Made by a program: the position numbers and the translations under genes. The notes under the pieces were generated by a model. It was not told the origin of the DNA. It worked only from the letters and a program-made list of their open reading frames with translations, and ran no database searches. DNA of 64,000 nucleotides from positions 1,240,001 through 1,304,000 of the forward strand of contig CP126198.1 of assembly GCA_030272155.1 (NCBI GenBank). Direction: 5' to 3'. Origin of the DNA: Tetradesmus obliquus (Eukaryota; Chlorophyta; Chlorophyceae; Sphaeropleales; Scenedesmaceae). This document shows, in pieces, positions 49,965 through 60,075 of the stretch (positions are counted from its first letter, which is position 1; each line of letters starts with the position of its first letter).

Positions 49965-52900
49965 GCGCGCCAGGAAGGTAGGCGGCCACGTCTCCGGGCT
50001 CCTCAGCTGCGAGGGTAAATAATCACAAACAAAATAACAACAATGACAAAACCAGCGCAGCAGACAGTGTTGGTACAGAGCTCTATAGAGACAACAGCAG
50101 CAGCATGCTGAGAGCTGACGGCTCTGCTGTCCTGACAACAACTCCCTGTCCTGCAAGCGCCATTGCAAGAATGCACAAGGCAGAACCATGCACACTCCAG
50201 CCCTGATGCAAACGCACCTAGGCAGTTGATGAAGAACTTTGCTGTCGGGGTGTCTGCCCTGCTCATGCGCAGCTCAGTGGTGACCATGCATACTACCTGG
50301 AGCCACAACCAGTTGTAACATAGTTCATCATACATGAACAAGCCCAGCGGAACACACTGCAAAATTGCTATGCGAAAATGATATGCAATGTCATGCAATC
50401 TGCCCTCCCCCACCTAAACAGTTGATGAAGAACTTTGCTGTCGGGGTGTCTGCGCCGCTCATGAGCAGCTCAGTGGTGACCATGCCGGGTGACAGGTTGT
50501 GCACGCCCACATTGCTGATCTTGGCCATCTGCGCAGCAGCAGGCAGCAGGCAGCAGGCAGCAGGCAGCAGCAATTTTCAAAGACACCATGCAATGATAGC
50601 AACCTCAGCCTGCATTGGCGACAGGTTGTGCACGCCCACATTGGCAATCTTGGCCATCTGCGCTCATGGCAGCAGGCAGCAGCACATTGACACCAAGTTC
50701 TGATAGCATGTTCAGCCTGCAGTTGGTGAAACACCCATTGTGCTCAAGAATCATGAAGCAGGCAGGTCTGCAGGACAGCCACTTGCGCAGCCTGTCATTT
50801 TCATCAGGCGCGGTCCAAAAGAGGCACGCTACTGAGTATGAACAACAGGGCACCAGAGGCATGCTGATAGTAGCACAGGGTGTTGTGCGGTGGTTCGTAT
50901 CATCAAACCACACTGAGATACAGCAGCAGTGCTACAGCAACCACATCGCCACCAGGCAAATATCACGGCCAGACATGTGGCAGCACGGTTCAGCACAGCA
51001 GGTAGACCGCTGCTGATAACTACTCCGCTGCCTTCACACACCGATCATGTGTTATGTGTTATGTGACATAACAATGCATTCCTGCCTCACCTTGAGTTCG
51101 GCTTCGAGCGACTTCCCGAGCTGCAGAAGGACAGCACCACAACACACACAGGCAGGCGCAGCAGCGTCAAACAGCCGCACATCACAAGCACTGCCATGCA
51201 GTGAGAGAGCAGTGTTTGCTGTGGCATAGCATCTGAGGCTGTTGCTCTTCCCCACTGCTGCTTGTGTTGACCGCCACCCCACCATGTGCTGTACCCCAGC
51301 GTGCTGACCCAGACATCTTCCTAGCACAGCTGTTAGCATCCACATCACACCGTCCCTCGTCATTTCAGCTGCAGCTGCCAGAGACGGGCTGCAGCACGCA
51401 AGACTGCCAGACAACTTCCCAGCAGATCTTATGTTTTAAACATCACACTAATCCTCTTGATGTCAGCTGCAGCTCACGGGGTGCGGCATGCAAGACTGCC
51501 AGACTGCCAGCCCACCTGCTGCAAGCTGCGCTTGGTGGCGCCATATGCTGCAAAGCGCGGTGTGGCGTTGCCGTCTGCTCCTGCGCCGTCCATGTTGAAC
51601 ACATGGCCTCCAGCTGGCTGCTTCTTCATGAGGTTGATGGCCTGCACTTGATAACAACGCCCGCAGTACGCACAAAGTGCGTTGAAGGCTCAAGATCATA
51701 CCATCTGCCAGCAGCGCAATGGCTCAGCTTAAAACTCTCCGCTCGTCAACCCCGCGATGAAGTGACAAAGCAACGTGCAGGCATCCCAAGTTGTAAACGG
51801 GACAGTGCGCACCTTCTTGCAGCACAGCATCACCCCCAGGATGTTGCCGTCCACAATCGCCCCCAGCATGCTCAACACTACAACATTTCAAGAAACGCAG
51901 GCAGCCGCCTGTTGAACAAAACTGAACACCCACCAGGAACATAGTTGCAGCTACACAGCACTCCATGTTGAAAGCTTCCATCTGCTTTACATGCTAAGAA
52001 CTCTGCAAACTTGACGTTAACAACACAATGTAAGGGAGATGGTGCGCACCTCTTCGCAGCACAGCATGACTCTCAAGGTGTTTGTGTCCACAATGCCGTC
52101 CAGGTCCTCGTCATCACTCTCCAGCAGCGGCCCAAACTTGTGGGCCAGGCCAAAGAATCTACATGCACCCAGAACTCCTGAATCCCGACGTTGCTTGTAT
52201 TGCAGATAAGCACATGCTGTGTGCTGTAACACGTGTTACTAGTCACTGACCGTGGAAGATCCCTTTTGAGTGTAAATCCGCACCTCCTTGCAGCACAGCA
52301 TGACTCCCAGGATGTTTGTGTCCACAATCGCCTCCAGATCTTCATCGTCACTCTCAAGCAGCGGCCCGTACTTGTTTGCCAGGCCAACACATATGCAGCA
52401 CATGGCACAAAAACTCCAGAAGTCCGCATAAATTGTTCGCCAGTACTTGCATGGAAACCCTGATTCATGCACGGTCACAGGCCTGGAGAAACTTCTCACC
52501 TCCTTGCAGCACAGCATGACCCCCAGGATGTTTGTGTCCACAATCGCCTCCAGATCTTCATCGTCACTCTCAAGCAGCGGCCCGTACTTGTACGCATTTG
52601 TGCCTGCATTGTTGATCCACAGGTCCACGCTGCCCAGCTGCTGCTGCGCGTACTGCGCCAGGGCTTTCACCTGCTCTGCTTTTGACACATTGCAGGCCTT
52701 GCCCTGCACATGTTTGAGCAACATATACACAAACCATACTGAGCAGATGCCAGGTGCGGCTGGGGCCAGGCTTTGGATATGGTGCAGGCCTTGCCCTATG
52801 TTTCAGGCATATGCACAGCATATTTAGCAGGCTGCGTCTCGTTTTGGTGCAGGCAGCAGACTCCTGCTAATGCCATGCTGGCGAGCTGTAGAGCGCAGCA

Positions 52901-54463
52901 GGTGCTGGCAGGATTTTCTGCACCAGTAATGAAGCTGCGATGGCCAGCTGCGTAGCTTGCCTGACAGCCCCGCTACTTGTAGAATGTGCTTCTCAAAACT
53001 GTAGGCATGTCATGCACCACCACCACCACCAGCAGCAGCAGCAGCAGCAGCTCACCACCACCCGCTTGGCACCATACTTCTGTTGCAGCTCCTTGACCAC
53101 ACTCTGCACTTGATCCTCTGCAATGCAGTGTAAGCAAAAGCGCCATACAGCTGAGCATGAAGCCAGAACGTGAGCTTCACTGTCCAGCATATGCTGACAC
53201 CTGCATGCAGGCCATTCGCTCAGCAGCATCAAAGTGCTTGAGGTCAAACACTGGCAGCTGCTGCTGTCCTGCAACAGAGCAGGCTCCTCACGAGCCAGCC
53301 AACAAGAGAGGCAAGTTACATGTGGGTCCTGGCACCATCTTACGTGGTATCAGCCACAATCAGGTGAACACAATGCTGCCACAAAGCCGCATGCCCAGCT
53401 TCATGTCTGCCCTGCCTCTGATGTGCCAAGGGTTCCCTGTTCTGGTATTGCATCAATTGCCTGCTTGCTTGCTTTGCTCTGCAGTCGCATACAGCGCCAC
53501 ATGCCCATCTTCAAGTCTGCACTGCCTGCGATGTGCCCAGGGTTCCCTTGAACCATCCAAATGCCTGCTTCAAGTCTGCACTGCCTGCAATAATTGATAT
53601 GTGGCTCACTGCATTGCTTCAACCACCTGCTTCATTGCCTTGCAACGGCATGCAGCACCACGTATGCAACGGCATGCCCTGTGCTCACCATTCCTGGCGC
53701 ACACCACCACATTGTCACCAGCTTCCAGAAAGTCCTCAGCCAGTGCACGGCCAACACCTATTACAGTTTGAAATGAGATTGAGCAGGCGGCAAAGGCAGA
53801 CAAACAGCTGGGCATCATGCAACATGTGTGTGCAGGATTACTGCCATGAGGAGGATCTGCTGCTTGCTGGGTGCAGCGCAAGGATATCACTGAATTAGTG
53901 CAAACATGGGTGTCGCCGCACACAGTTGCATGCCAGTCATGCCCTCCTGGCATGAGAATCTACGCATTGCTGTGACACTGCCTTGGGGTTTATTTTGCAA
54001 TGTGCAAGGACTCCAGCCACATCAGCAGCAGCAGCTGATACAGCTCAGCAGCAAGCTGCACTGATCTTCATCGATCTCAAGTCGACCAGCCACTCATGCT
54101 GCGGCTGCTGCAGCATCATGTCGCAGGATCTCAATCCATAACAGCATCACATGGATGCAATGCATGATGCTCACCCTTGGTTGAGCCCGTGATAAGCACA
54201 TTGTATGGCGGGGCGAGCACTGTCTTGTTGTTCACTGTTGCAGCAACAGCCTGCACCCTGACAGTGCGCACGCGCGCTGCAAGCATACACATCAACAGCA
54301 ACAAAGCAGTTGAAATGAAATAATTGGCGCCTTGCAGATGCGTACGTCCCATTGCTGTGCATGCATGAGCCTGCAACTGCTGCTGCACCTGTCTCAACCC
54401 ACCTGCCCTTCTGCTGGTCACCAGCGCATGACACCTGGAGCTATTGGCATGGAGAGACTGCAT
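49234..54463 (-). CDS. NOL: Chlorophyll(ide) b reductase NOL, chloroplast
   Basis: Exons (minus): 54463-54403, 54276-54175, 53757-53689, 53117-53056, 52703-52500, 51641-51516, 51120-51091, 50528-50414, 49814-49672 and 49281-49234; 319 residues, every phase consistent. It is a short-chain dehydrogenase that reduces chlorophyll(ide) b to 7-hydroxymethyl chlorophyll(ide) a, the first step of chlorophyll b breakdown, with NYC1 as usual partner. Seen: transit-type N-terminus; YNVLITGSTKGVGRALAEDF (NADPH loop TGxxxGxG); DNVVVCARN; DLWINNAGTNAY; LLESDDEDL; TNILGVMLCC; GGHVFNMDGAGADG; FAAYGATKRSL with the YxxxK pair; NVGVHNLSPGMVTTELL; AKFFINCLG; and the end GARKNRFVKED. This matches plant NOL throughout. 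Exons 5, 8 and 9 have extra partial copies nearby; only the copies listed keep frame and continuity. Confidence 0.93.
49878..49962 (-). repeat. CAG microsatellite, about 28 units, in a NOL intron
   Basis: It lies in intron 8, fused to a partial copy of exon 9 (AEEPGDVAAYLP, about 50007-49965). On the transcribed strand it is CTG and stands upstream of the real exon-9 acceptor. Confidence 0.95.
49963..50700 (-). repeat. Partial extra copies of NOL exons 8 and 9
   Basis: The exon-8 start (MAKI-NVGVHNLSP) also occurs at about 50660-50608, where it runs into unrelated sequence. The exon-8 end (MVTTELRMSRADTPTAKFF, then INCLG) also occurs at about 50286-50220 with its own donor. A truncated exon-9 start follows at about 50007. 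All are less complete than the model exons. Confidence 0.85.
51805..52400 (-). repeat. Extra tandem copies of the 3' part of NOL exon 5
   Basis: Besides exon 5 itself, the stretch encoding K(Y/F)GPLLESDDEDL, then IVDTN and VMLCC, followed by a GTGCG-type donor, recurs at about 52380-52287 and 52147-52051. A shorter copy (IVDGNILGVMLCCKK) lies near 51858-51812. The middle copies carry changes such as T for I and E for K. Confidence 0.9.
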
Positions 54464-55279
54464 CACGCTGGCGTTTATAGCTTACTTATGGTTGATGATG
54501 ACTGGAAACAGCGCAAGCAACACAATTGGTGGCACCAAGAGGCACACACACACGCACACACCCCAAGCACTGCAAGCAGTCACTGCCTAGGAGAGATCAA
54601 CACGGCAAGCACGATCAGCTCTGTGAGACCACGTACAGGCCGGTTCACATACCGTGATGTTTATACAAGTTGCCCCAAAGCGTGTTCACGCTGAGACAAG
54701 AACCCCGCAGGTACGTAGAGTGCCTGGTGTAATTTGAGCGCTGAAGTACTGATAGGTTCCTGTAGATTGATTCAAAGGCGTTTTTCTATCATTTCAGCAT
54801 TAGAGATCTATTGAACTCCGTGTGGTCTGATTGTAGTGCCTCACTCGTGTACAATGGCTCACTGCCTGAAGGCCTCTGTTCAGCACCGCGCTTTCTCATC
54901 GAAAACACAGACGGGTGCTTGCATGAAGGCAGTCGTAAGGCCGACAACTCAGCTGCTGGCCAGCAGGTAGGGTTGGCACTCCTGGCCACATCACCCCTGC
55001 TTCACAGCGTGTCCTGCAAGCACGCATTCGGCATGCACAGCCATGGAAAAGTTTCCCGCCGGTTTTCGTTGACCCCGTGCGGACTAGCCGTTGAACTGCA
55101 TGGTGTACATGGTGCCATTGAAGTCAGCCAGGCACCGCCACCACACAGTACCTGCAGCACTCGCACCCATGCAGCACATTCCACCGGCAGCATAACACCA
55201 CCAGCTGCTTCCTTGCCTGCCTGGAACTTGCAGGAACGATCAGCATGCCACTGACAGCCAGCAGCAGCATGCTGGCAGC
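54464..55279. other. Divergent spacer between NOL and MSRA
   Basis: The two genes point away from each other, so both promoters lie here. A plus frame at 54811-55254 might hold an N-terminal targeting exon of the MSRA gene, but no join is demonstrable. Confidence 0.35.
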
Positions 55280-55434
55280 ATGATCGCAGCTGCAGCGCTG
55301 GCAGCAGCAGTGCTGTGCAGCTCACCCAACATGGCAATGGCAACAGAGGATGCAGCAGCCACCACGGGCAGCGCAGCAGTACCCACAGCCTACTTTGGCA
55401 ACGGATGCTTTTGGTGAGTCGATCAGACTACTGT

Positions 55435-55466
<32 letters not shown>

Positions 55467-56380
55467 GCGTTTGGCATATGCTGCCTGCACAACACAACAT
55501 GTGGGCCAAACCTCAACAGCAGCAGCACAGTAGTTGGCATCCAGCTGCGTGCACAGTGACTGTAGAATAGACCTGCACAGCACCAGCACAGCTACTGGCA
55601 CACAGGTGTCTGCACAGCGGTTGCAGCGCAGGCCTACAAACAGCAGCACAGCTCATGGCATACAGCAGACATGCAGGCAAAATAATACAGCTGTGTTGCA
55701 GGAAACGCTGCTTGCATTGCTGTGCCGGCAGCTGTCAGGGCTTTAGCCAGTGGTGCGGCATGCCATGCTGCTGCTGCTGCTGCTGCTGGCTGCAGGGGCC
55801 AGCAGAAGGACTTGGCGGACACGCAGCTGCATTTGCCAACTTGGTGCAACATACATCAAGCTGCCATACATTCCCTCATGAAAGGGTTTCTTCAACTGCT
55901 GCTGCTGGCTGCAGGGGCCGCCAGAAGGACTTTGTTGACACGGAGCTGCACCAGCTAGCTTTGTTGCAACATGCTGCAGTCACTTGTTGTAATAAGGTGG
56001 TTTCTGTGACTGCTGCTGCTGCTGCTGCTGCTGGCTGCAGGGGCCGCCAGAAGGACTTTGTTGACACGGAGCTGCGCCTGGGGCGCACCAGCCCCGCTGA
56101 CATCAGCGCGCTGGTCGGATACGCGGGTGAGTGCTGGTGGAATAATGCATCACCGACATGAAGAATACCTCATGTATTTGTCGCCTTTGGATAGCCCGGG
56201 CGGCAGCACAAAATGCATTGGCAAACAAACCAGTCTCTGGCAGCATGGAACAGCCCCTGGCGGAGTCGTCGAGATGCGTTTGCAGCTGTCTAGCGCGCAG
56301 GACTAGGCGGCGAGGTGTGTTGCTGCGTGTAGCCGTGTGTGCATGATGGCATGGATGCCTTATGCAAAGCTTGCCCATCA

Positions 56381-56428
<48 letters not shown>

Positions 56429-56511
56429 CCTGCGCGGCAACCGGGCCAGCTGGCAAGGTGTGCTACTTCTACAACGGCGACTTGCACTGCATGCCTGTTT
56501 GTTGCATATCA

Positions 56512-56572
<61 letters not shown>

Positions 56573-59205
56573 TGCTGCTGCCACGCAAGCGGCATCGCCA
56601 CTGGGCCAGACGGCAAGGTGTGCTACTACTACAACGGCGACCCTCGCACCATGCCTGTCTGTAGCATACTAAGGCTGCTGCTGCTGCTGTTGTGTCAACC
56701 AGGCGGCAAGGCAACCGGGCCGGATGGCAAGGTGTGCTACTACTACAACGGCGACCTGCACGACATGCCTGCCTGCATACTAAGCTGCTGCTGCTGCTGC
56801 TCCTGCTGTTTTAACCAGGCGGCAAGGCAACTGGGCCAGATGGCAAGGTGTGCTACTACTACAACGGCGACCCTCGCACCATCTATGAGCGCCTGGGGCA
56901 TGCCGAGGTGGTGCAGGTGGCACTGAGCCAGCAGCAGCAGGACGCACAGCAGGAGTTCCAGTGAGTGGCTTGGTAACCAGTTGTTACAACATGTTACAAA
57001 TGTTTGTTAGTACACCTGTTACTATCAGCGCCTGGGGCATGCTGAGGTGGTGCAAGTGGCACTGAGTCAGCAGCAGCAGGACGCGCAGCAGGAGTTCCAG
57101 TGAGTGTCATGTTATACTGATGTTATAACATGTTACACATGTTTGTTAGTACACCTGTTACTATCAGCGCCTGGGGCATGCGGAGGTAGTGCAGGTGGCG
57201 CTGAGCCAGCAGCAGCAGGATGCGCAGCAGGAGTTCCAGTGAGTGGCTTGTTATACAGTTGTTATAACATGTTACAGATGTTTGTTAGTACACCTGTTAC
57301 TAGCAGCGCCTGGGGCATGCCGAGGTGGTGCAGGTGGCGTTGAGCCAGCAGCAGCAGGATGCGCAGCAGGAGTTCCAGTGAGTGGATGTACTGTTTCAAA
57401 TCGTGATGTAACAGTTACGTAGTGTGGTGTAACATGCTACAAATGGCATCAATCATATTGTTAGTGAGCGTTTTGGGCATGCCGAAGTTGCGCAGGTGGG
57501 CGCTGAGCCAGCAGCAGCAGTGCAAAGCATTGAGGGGTTTGCAGAATGAGCAGACACCACATCACTGGTTTGCGCAGCTGCGCCTCTTTCTGCACTGTTG
57601 CCTCCTGTGCGCAGGGCATTTGCGGGGACCTACTTCAAGCAGTTCCAGCAGGCGCCCCGCGGCCGTGGCATGATGCGGCTTGACCCGCAGGATGCACAGT
57701 GCGAAAGGCATACCAACACCTTTTCAGTCTGACGCTTGCACATGTATTGCTCACAGCGTTACAGACTCAATGATCAACTATCGTCTGTCTTTCTTCGTTC
57801 TGCGTTCCTCCAGGGCGTTTGCAGAAACCTACTTCAAGCAGTTTCAGCAGGCACCCCGCGGCCGCGGCATGATGCGGCTTGACCCGCAGGATGCACAGTG
57901 CGACAGGCACGCACACGCCCAACATCACTCAGTGTTTGCAATAACAGCGCGCATCTCATAACACAAAGCTGTCGTCTTTCTGCGTTTTCGCTTTCCTCTC
58001 TCACTCCCAGGGCCTTTGCGGCGACCTACTTTAAGCAGTTCCAGCAGGCGCCCCGCGGGCGCGGCATGATGCGGCTCGACCCTCAGGATGCTGGCCCCGG
58101 TTACCGCAACGTAGTGGGGCTGCCAGGTGGAGTGTCCTCGCCTTACTACAAGCTGCTGCAGGCCGCAAATGTGAACGGCATGGAGCTAAGGGAGGGCAAG
58201 GGCAACGTGTATGAGCGGGGGCAGCCGGTGGAGGGCGATGAGATCAACGTGGTGTGGGTGGTGGACAGCGACGAGCTGCCTTTTTACAGGTGGGTGGTTG
58301 TTACATAACAAGATGACATGTTATTTTTGCTGTTGGGTGTTTGGTAAGTTTCACATGGTGCGGCTGGCCCCAGGTACCGCAACGTAGTGGGGCTGCCAGG
58401 TGGAGTGTCCTCGCCTTACTACAAGCTGCTGCAGGCCGCAAATGTGAACGGCATGGAGCTAAGGGAGGGCAAGGGCAATGTGTATGAGCGGGGGCAGGCA
58501 GTGGAGGGCGACGAGATCAACGTGGTGTGGGTGGTGGACAGCGATGAGCTGCCTTTTTACAGGTGGGTGAATGTTTAAATGACACGTCGAGTAACACAAA
58601 ATGACATGTTATGTTGTGTTAATTGCTGTTGCGTGTTTGAGCGGTGGCAGGCAGTGGAGGGCGATGAGATCAACGTGGTGTGGGTGGTGGACGGCGACGA
58701 GCTGCCTTTTTACAGGTCGGCGGTTGTCAAGTAACAAAATGACATGGTATGTTATATCATCTGCTGTTGGGTGCTCAAGGCGGGGGCGCCTGTGGAGGGC
58801 GACGAGATCAAGGTGGTATGGGCCGCTGAGGCGTACCACCAGTTCCACAACAGCCTGCGCACGGCCCCATGTCACATGCACATATGTCATATGTCATCTT
58901 CTTCTTAAACACCGCTGCTGCTGCTGCTGCTGTACGCTCCACAATTTTCAGGGCTGAGGTGTACCACCAGTTCCACAACGGGCTGGGCACAGCCTCATGT
59001 CACTTGCACATCTGTCATCTGTCATTTTCTTTCAATACGCTGCTGCTGCTGCTTTGCGCTCCACAATGTCAGGGCTGAGGTGTACCACCAGTTCCACAAC
59101 GGCCTGGGCAAGGCCTTCAGCCCCGCCTACACGCGCGACCTGAAGCAGGCGGTGCTGTCAACCGGCAAGATCGCGCCCACCGGCTGCCTGGAGGTGCCCT
59201 TCTAA
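55280..59205 (+). CDS. Peptide methionine sulfoxide reductase A family protein
   Basis: Exons: 55280-55413, 56041-56126, 56819-56960, 58011-58289 and 59073-59205; 257 residues, phases 2, 1, 2, 2. MsrA enzymes reduce methionine-S-sulfoxide in proteins. Exon 1 has MIAAAALAAAVLCSS, a hydrophobic targeting stretch, and ends in YFGNGCFW, whose Cys is the catalytic one. Across the join comes GRQKDFVDTELRLGR and LVGYAG. Exon 3 gives GPDGKVCYYYNGDP and YERLGHAEVVQVAL. Exon 4 gives YFKQFQQAPRGRGMMRLDPQD, GYRNVVGLPGGVSSPYY and VVWVVDSDELPFYR. Exon 5 gives AEVYHQFHNGLG and ends GCLEVPF. GCFW, GYAGG and a late E-YHQ motif fit the fold, but the Glu that usually follows GCFWxx is absent. A further upstream targeting exon is possible. 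Every internal exon has extra partial copies; the model uses the one that keeps frame. Confidence 0.8.
55765..56126 (+). repeat. Three tandem copies of the MSRA exon-2 start with CTG-tract acceptors
   Basis: (CTG)n GCTGCAG|GGGCC(A/G)(G/C)CAGAAGGAC occurs at 55796, 55915 and 56041. All encode G(Q/R)QKD. Only the third reads on through GRTSPADISALVGYAG to a donor. Confidence 0.9.
56380..57530 (+). repeat. Multiple copies of MSRA exon 3 halves
   Basis: The front half (ATGP-GKVCY-YNGD) occurs four times, starting near 56430, 56590, 56705 and 56819, each behind CTG runs. The rear half (RLGHAEVVQVALSQQQQDAQQEFQ split as RLGHAEVVQ and DAQQEF, with its GTGAGTG donor) occurs four times, ending at 56960, 57101, 57240 and 57379, with a decayed fifth near 57470. 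Only one copy joins both halves. Confidence 0.9.
57600..58730 (+). repeat. Copies of the MSRA exon-4 front and rear
   Basis: The front (AF(A)-TYFKQFQQAPRGRG to DPQDA) starts near 57615, 57814 and 58011. The rear (YRNVVGLPGG to DELPFYR plus GTGGGTG donor) is complete twice, ending at 58289 and about 58562, and partial once, ending near 58716. Copies are nearly identical at the DNA level. Confidence 0.9.
58770..59110 (+). repeat. Copies of the MSRA exon-5 acceptor
   Basis: GCTGAGG(C/T)GTACCACCAGTTCCACAAC occurs near 58826, 58953 and 59074. The middle and last copies stand behind CTG runs and CACAATxxTCAGG. Only the last continues into the terminal frame. Confidence 0.9.
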
Positions 59206-59239
59206 GGGCTCATAAACGTCACGTTACATACCGTATGCA

Positions 59240-59310
59240 GGGAAGGCTTCCCTCAGCAAGAAGTGGGCACCCTAAGGCAGGAGCCAACGAGACAGCGGCT
59301 CTCGTCATCG
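59240..59310 (-). mobile_element. Possible decayed LINE 3' end
   Basis: gcaggagccaacgagacagc, preceded by aagtgggcaccc, resembles the LINE 3' segment that reads gtcaggagccaacgagaggc after agtgggaacccc. The rest is not recognisable. Confidence 0.3.
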
Positions 59311-59404
59311 CTGTTATGTTGCCGGTTGAGCCAGTTTTTTGAGTGGAGCGGGGTCATGGCTGTGAAGCATGCGTAGGGGCAGGAGACAGGATGGCTGGCT
59401 GTGA

Positions 59405-60075
59405 CTTGCATGGCAGGCGGTGCTGAGCGCAGGCAAGATCGCGCCCACTGGCTGCCTGGAGGTGCCCTTCTAGATCAGTGGGCCCGGTGGTTCCTTTTTT
59501 TGTGATCCCACGGGTCTGCGGGACGAAAGCAGCCATGGCTTGTTGCTCACCGGCTGCCTGGAGGTGCCCTTCTAGATCAGCCGCCCCCCGGCTTTGAGTC
59601 ATGTTGTGGCGCACACGACATGACATGCTGTTGTGCTGCCTGGAGTTGCGCGTCTAGATGCTGTGAAGGCCAGGCCTTGTGCGAGCTTCTCATGTTGTTG
59701 ATGTGTACTATGTGTAGTGACAGTAGCTTGGCTCTTGGGGAGCGCCGCGGTGTGTGGCTATTGTGATGGTGCTGAGCGCAGGCAAGATCGCGCCCACCGG
59801 CTGCCTGGAGGTGCCCTTCTAGATCAGCCGCCCCCCGGCTTTGAGTCATGTTGTGGCGCACACGACATGACATGCTGTTGTGCTGCCTGGAGTTGCGCGT
59901 CTAGATGCTGTGAAGGCCAGGCCTTGTGCGAGCTTCTCATGTTGTTGATGTGTACCATGTGTAGTGACAGTAGCTTGGCTCTTGGGGAGCGCCGCGGTGT
60001 GTGGCTATTGTGATGGTGCTGAGCGCAGGCAAGATTGCGCCCACCGGCTGCCTGGAGGTGCCCTTCTAGATCAGC
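59405..60075 (+). repeat. Repeats of the MSRA terminal codons, including a 247-bp unit
   Basis: Codons for GKIAPTGCLEVPF plus a stop recur near 59425-59472, 59549-59574 (partial), 59778-59821 and 60021-60068. TCTAGATCAG marks at 59571, 59818 and 60065 show an exact 247-bp period with near-perfect identity. All copies lie downstream of the gene's own stop at 59203. Confidence 0.9.
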
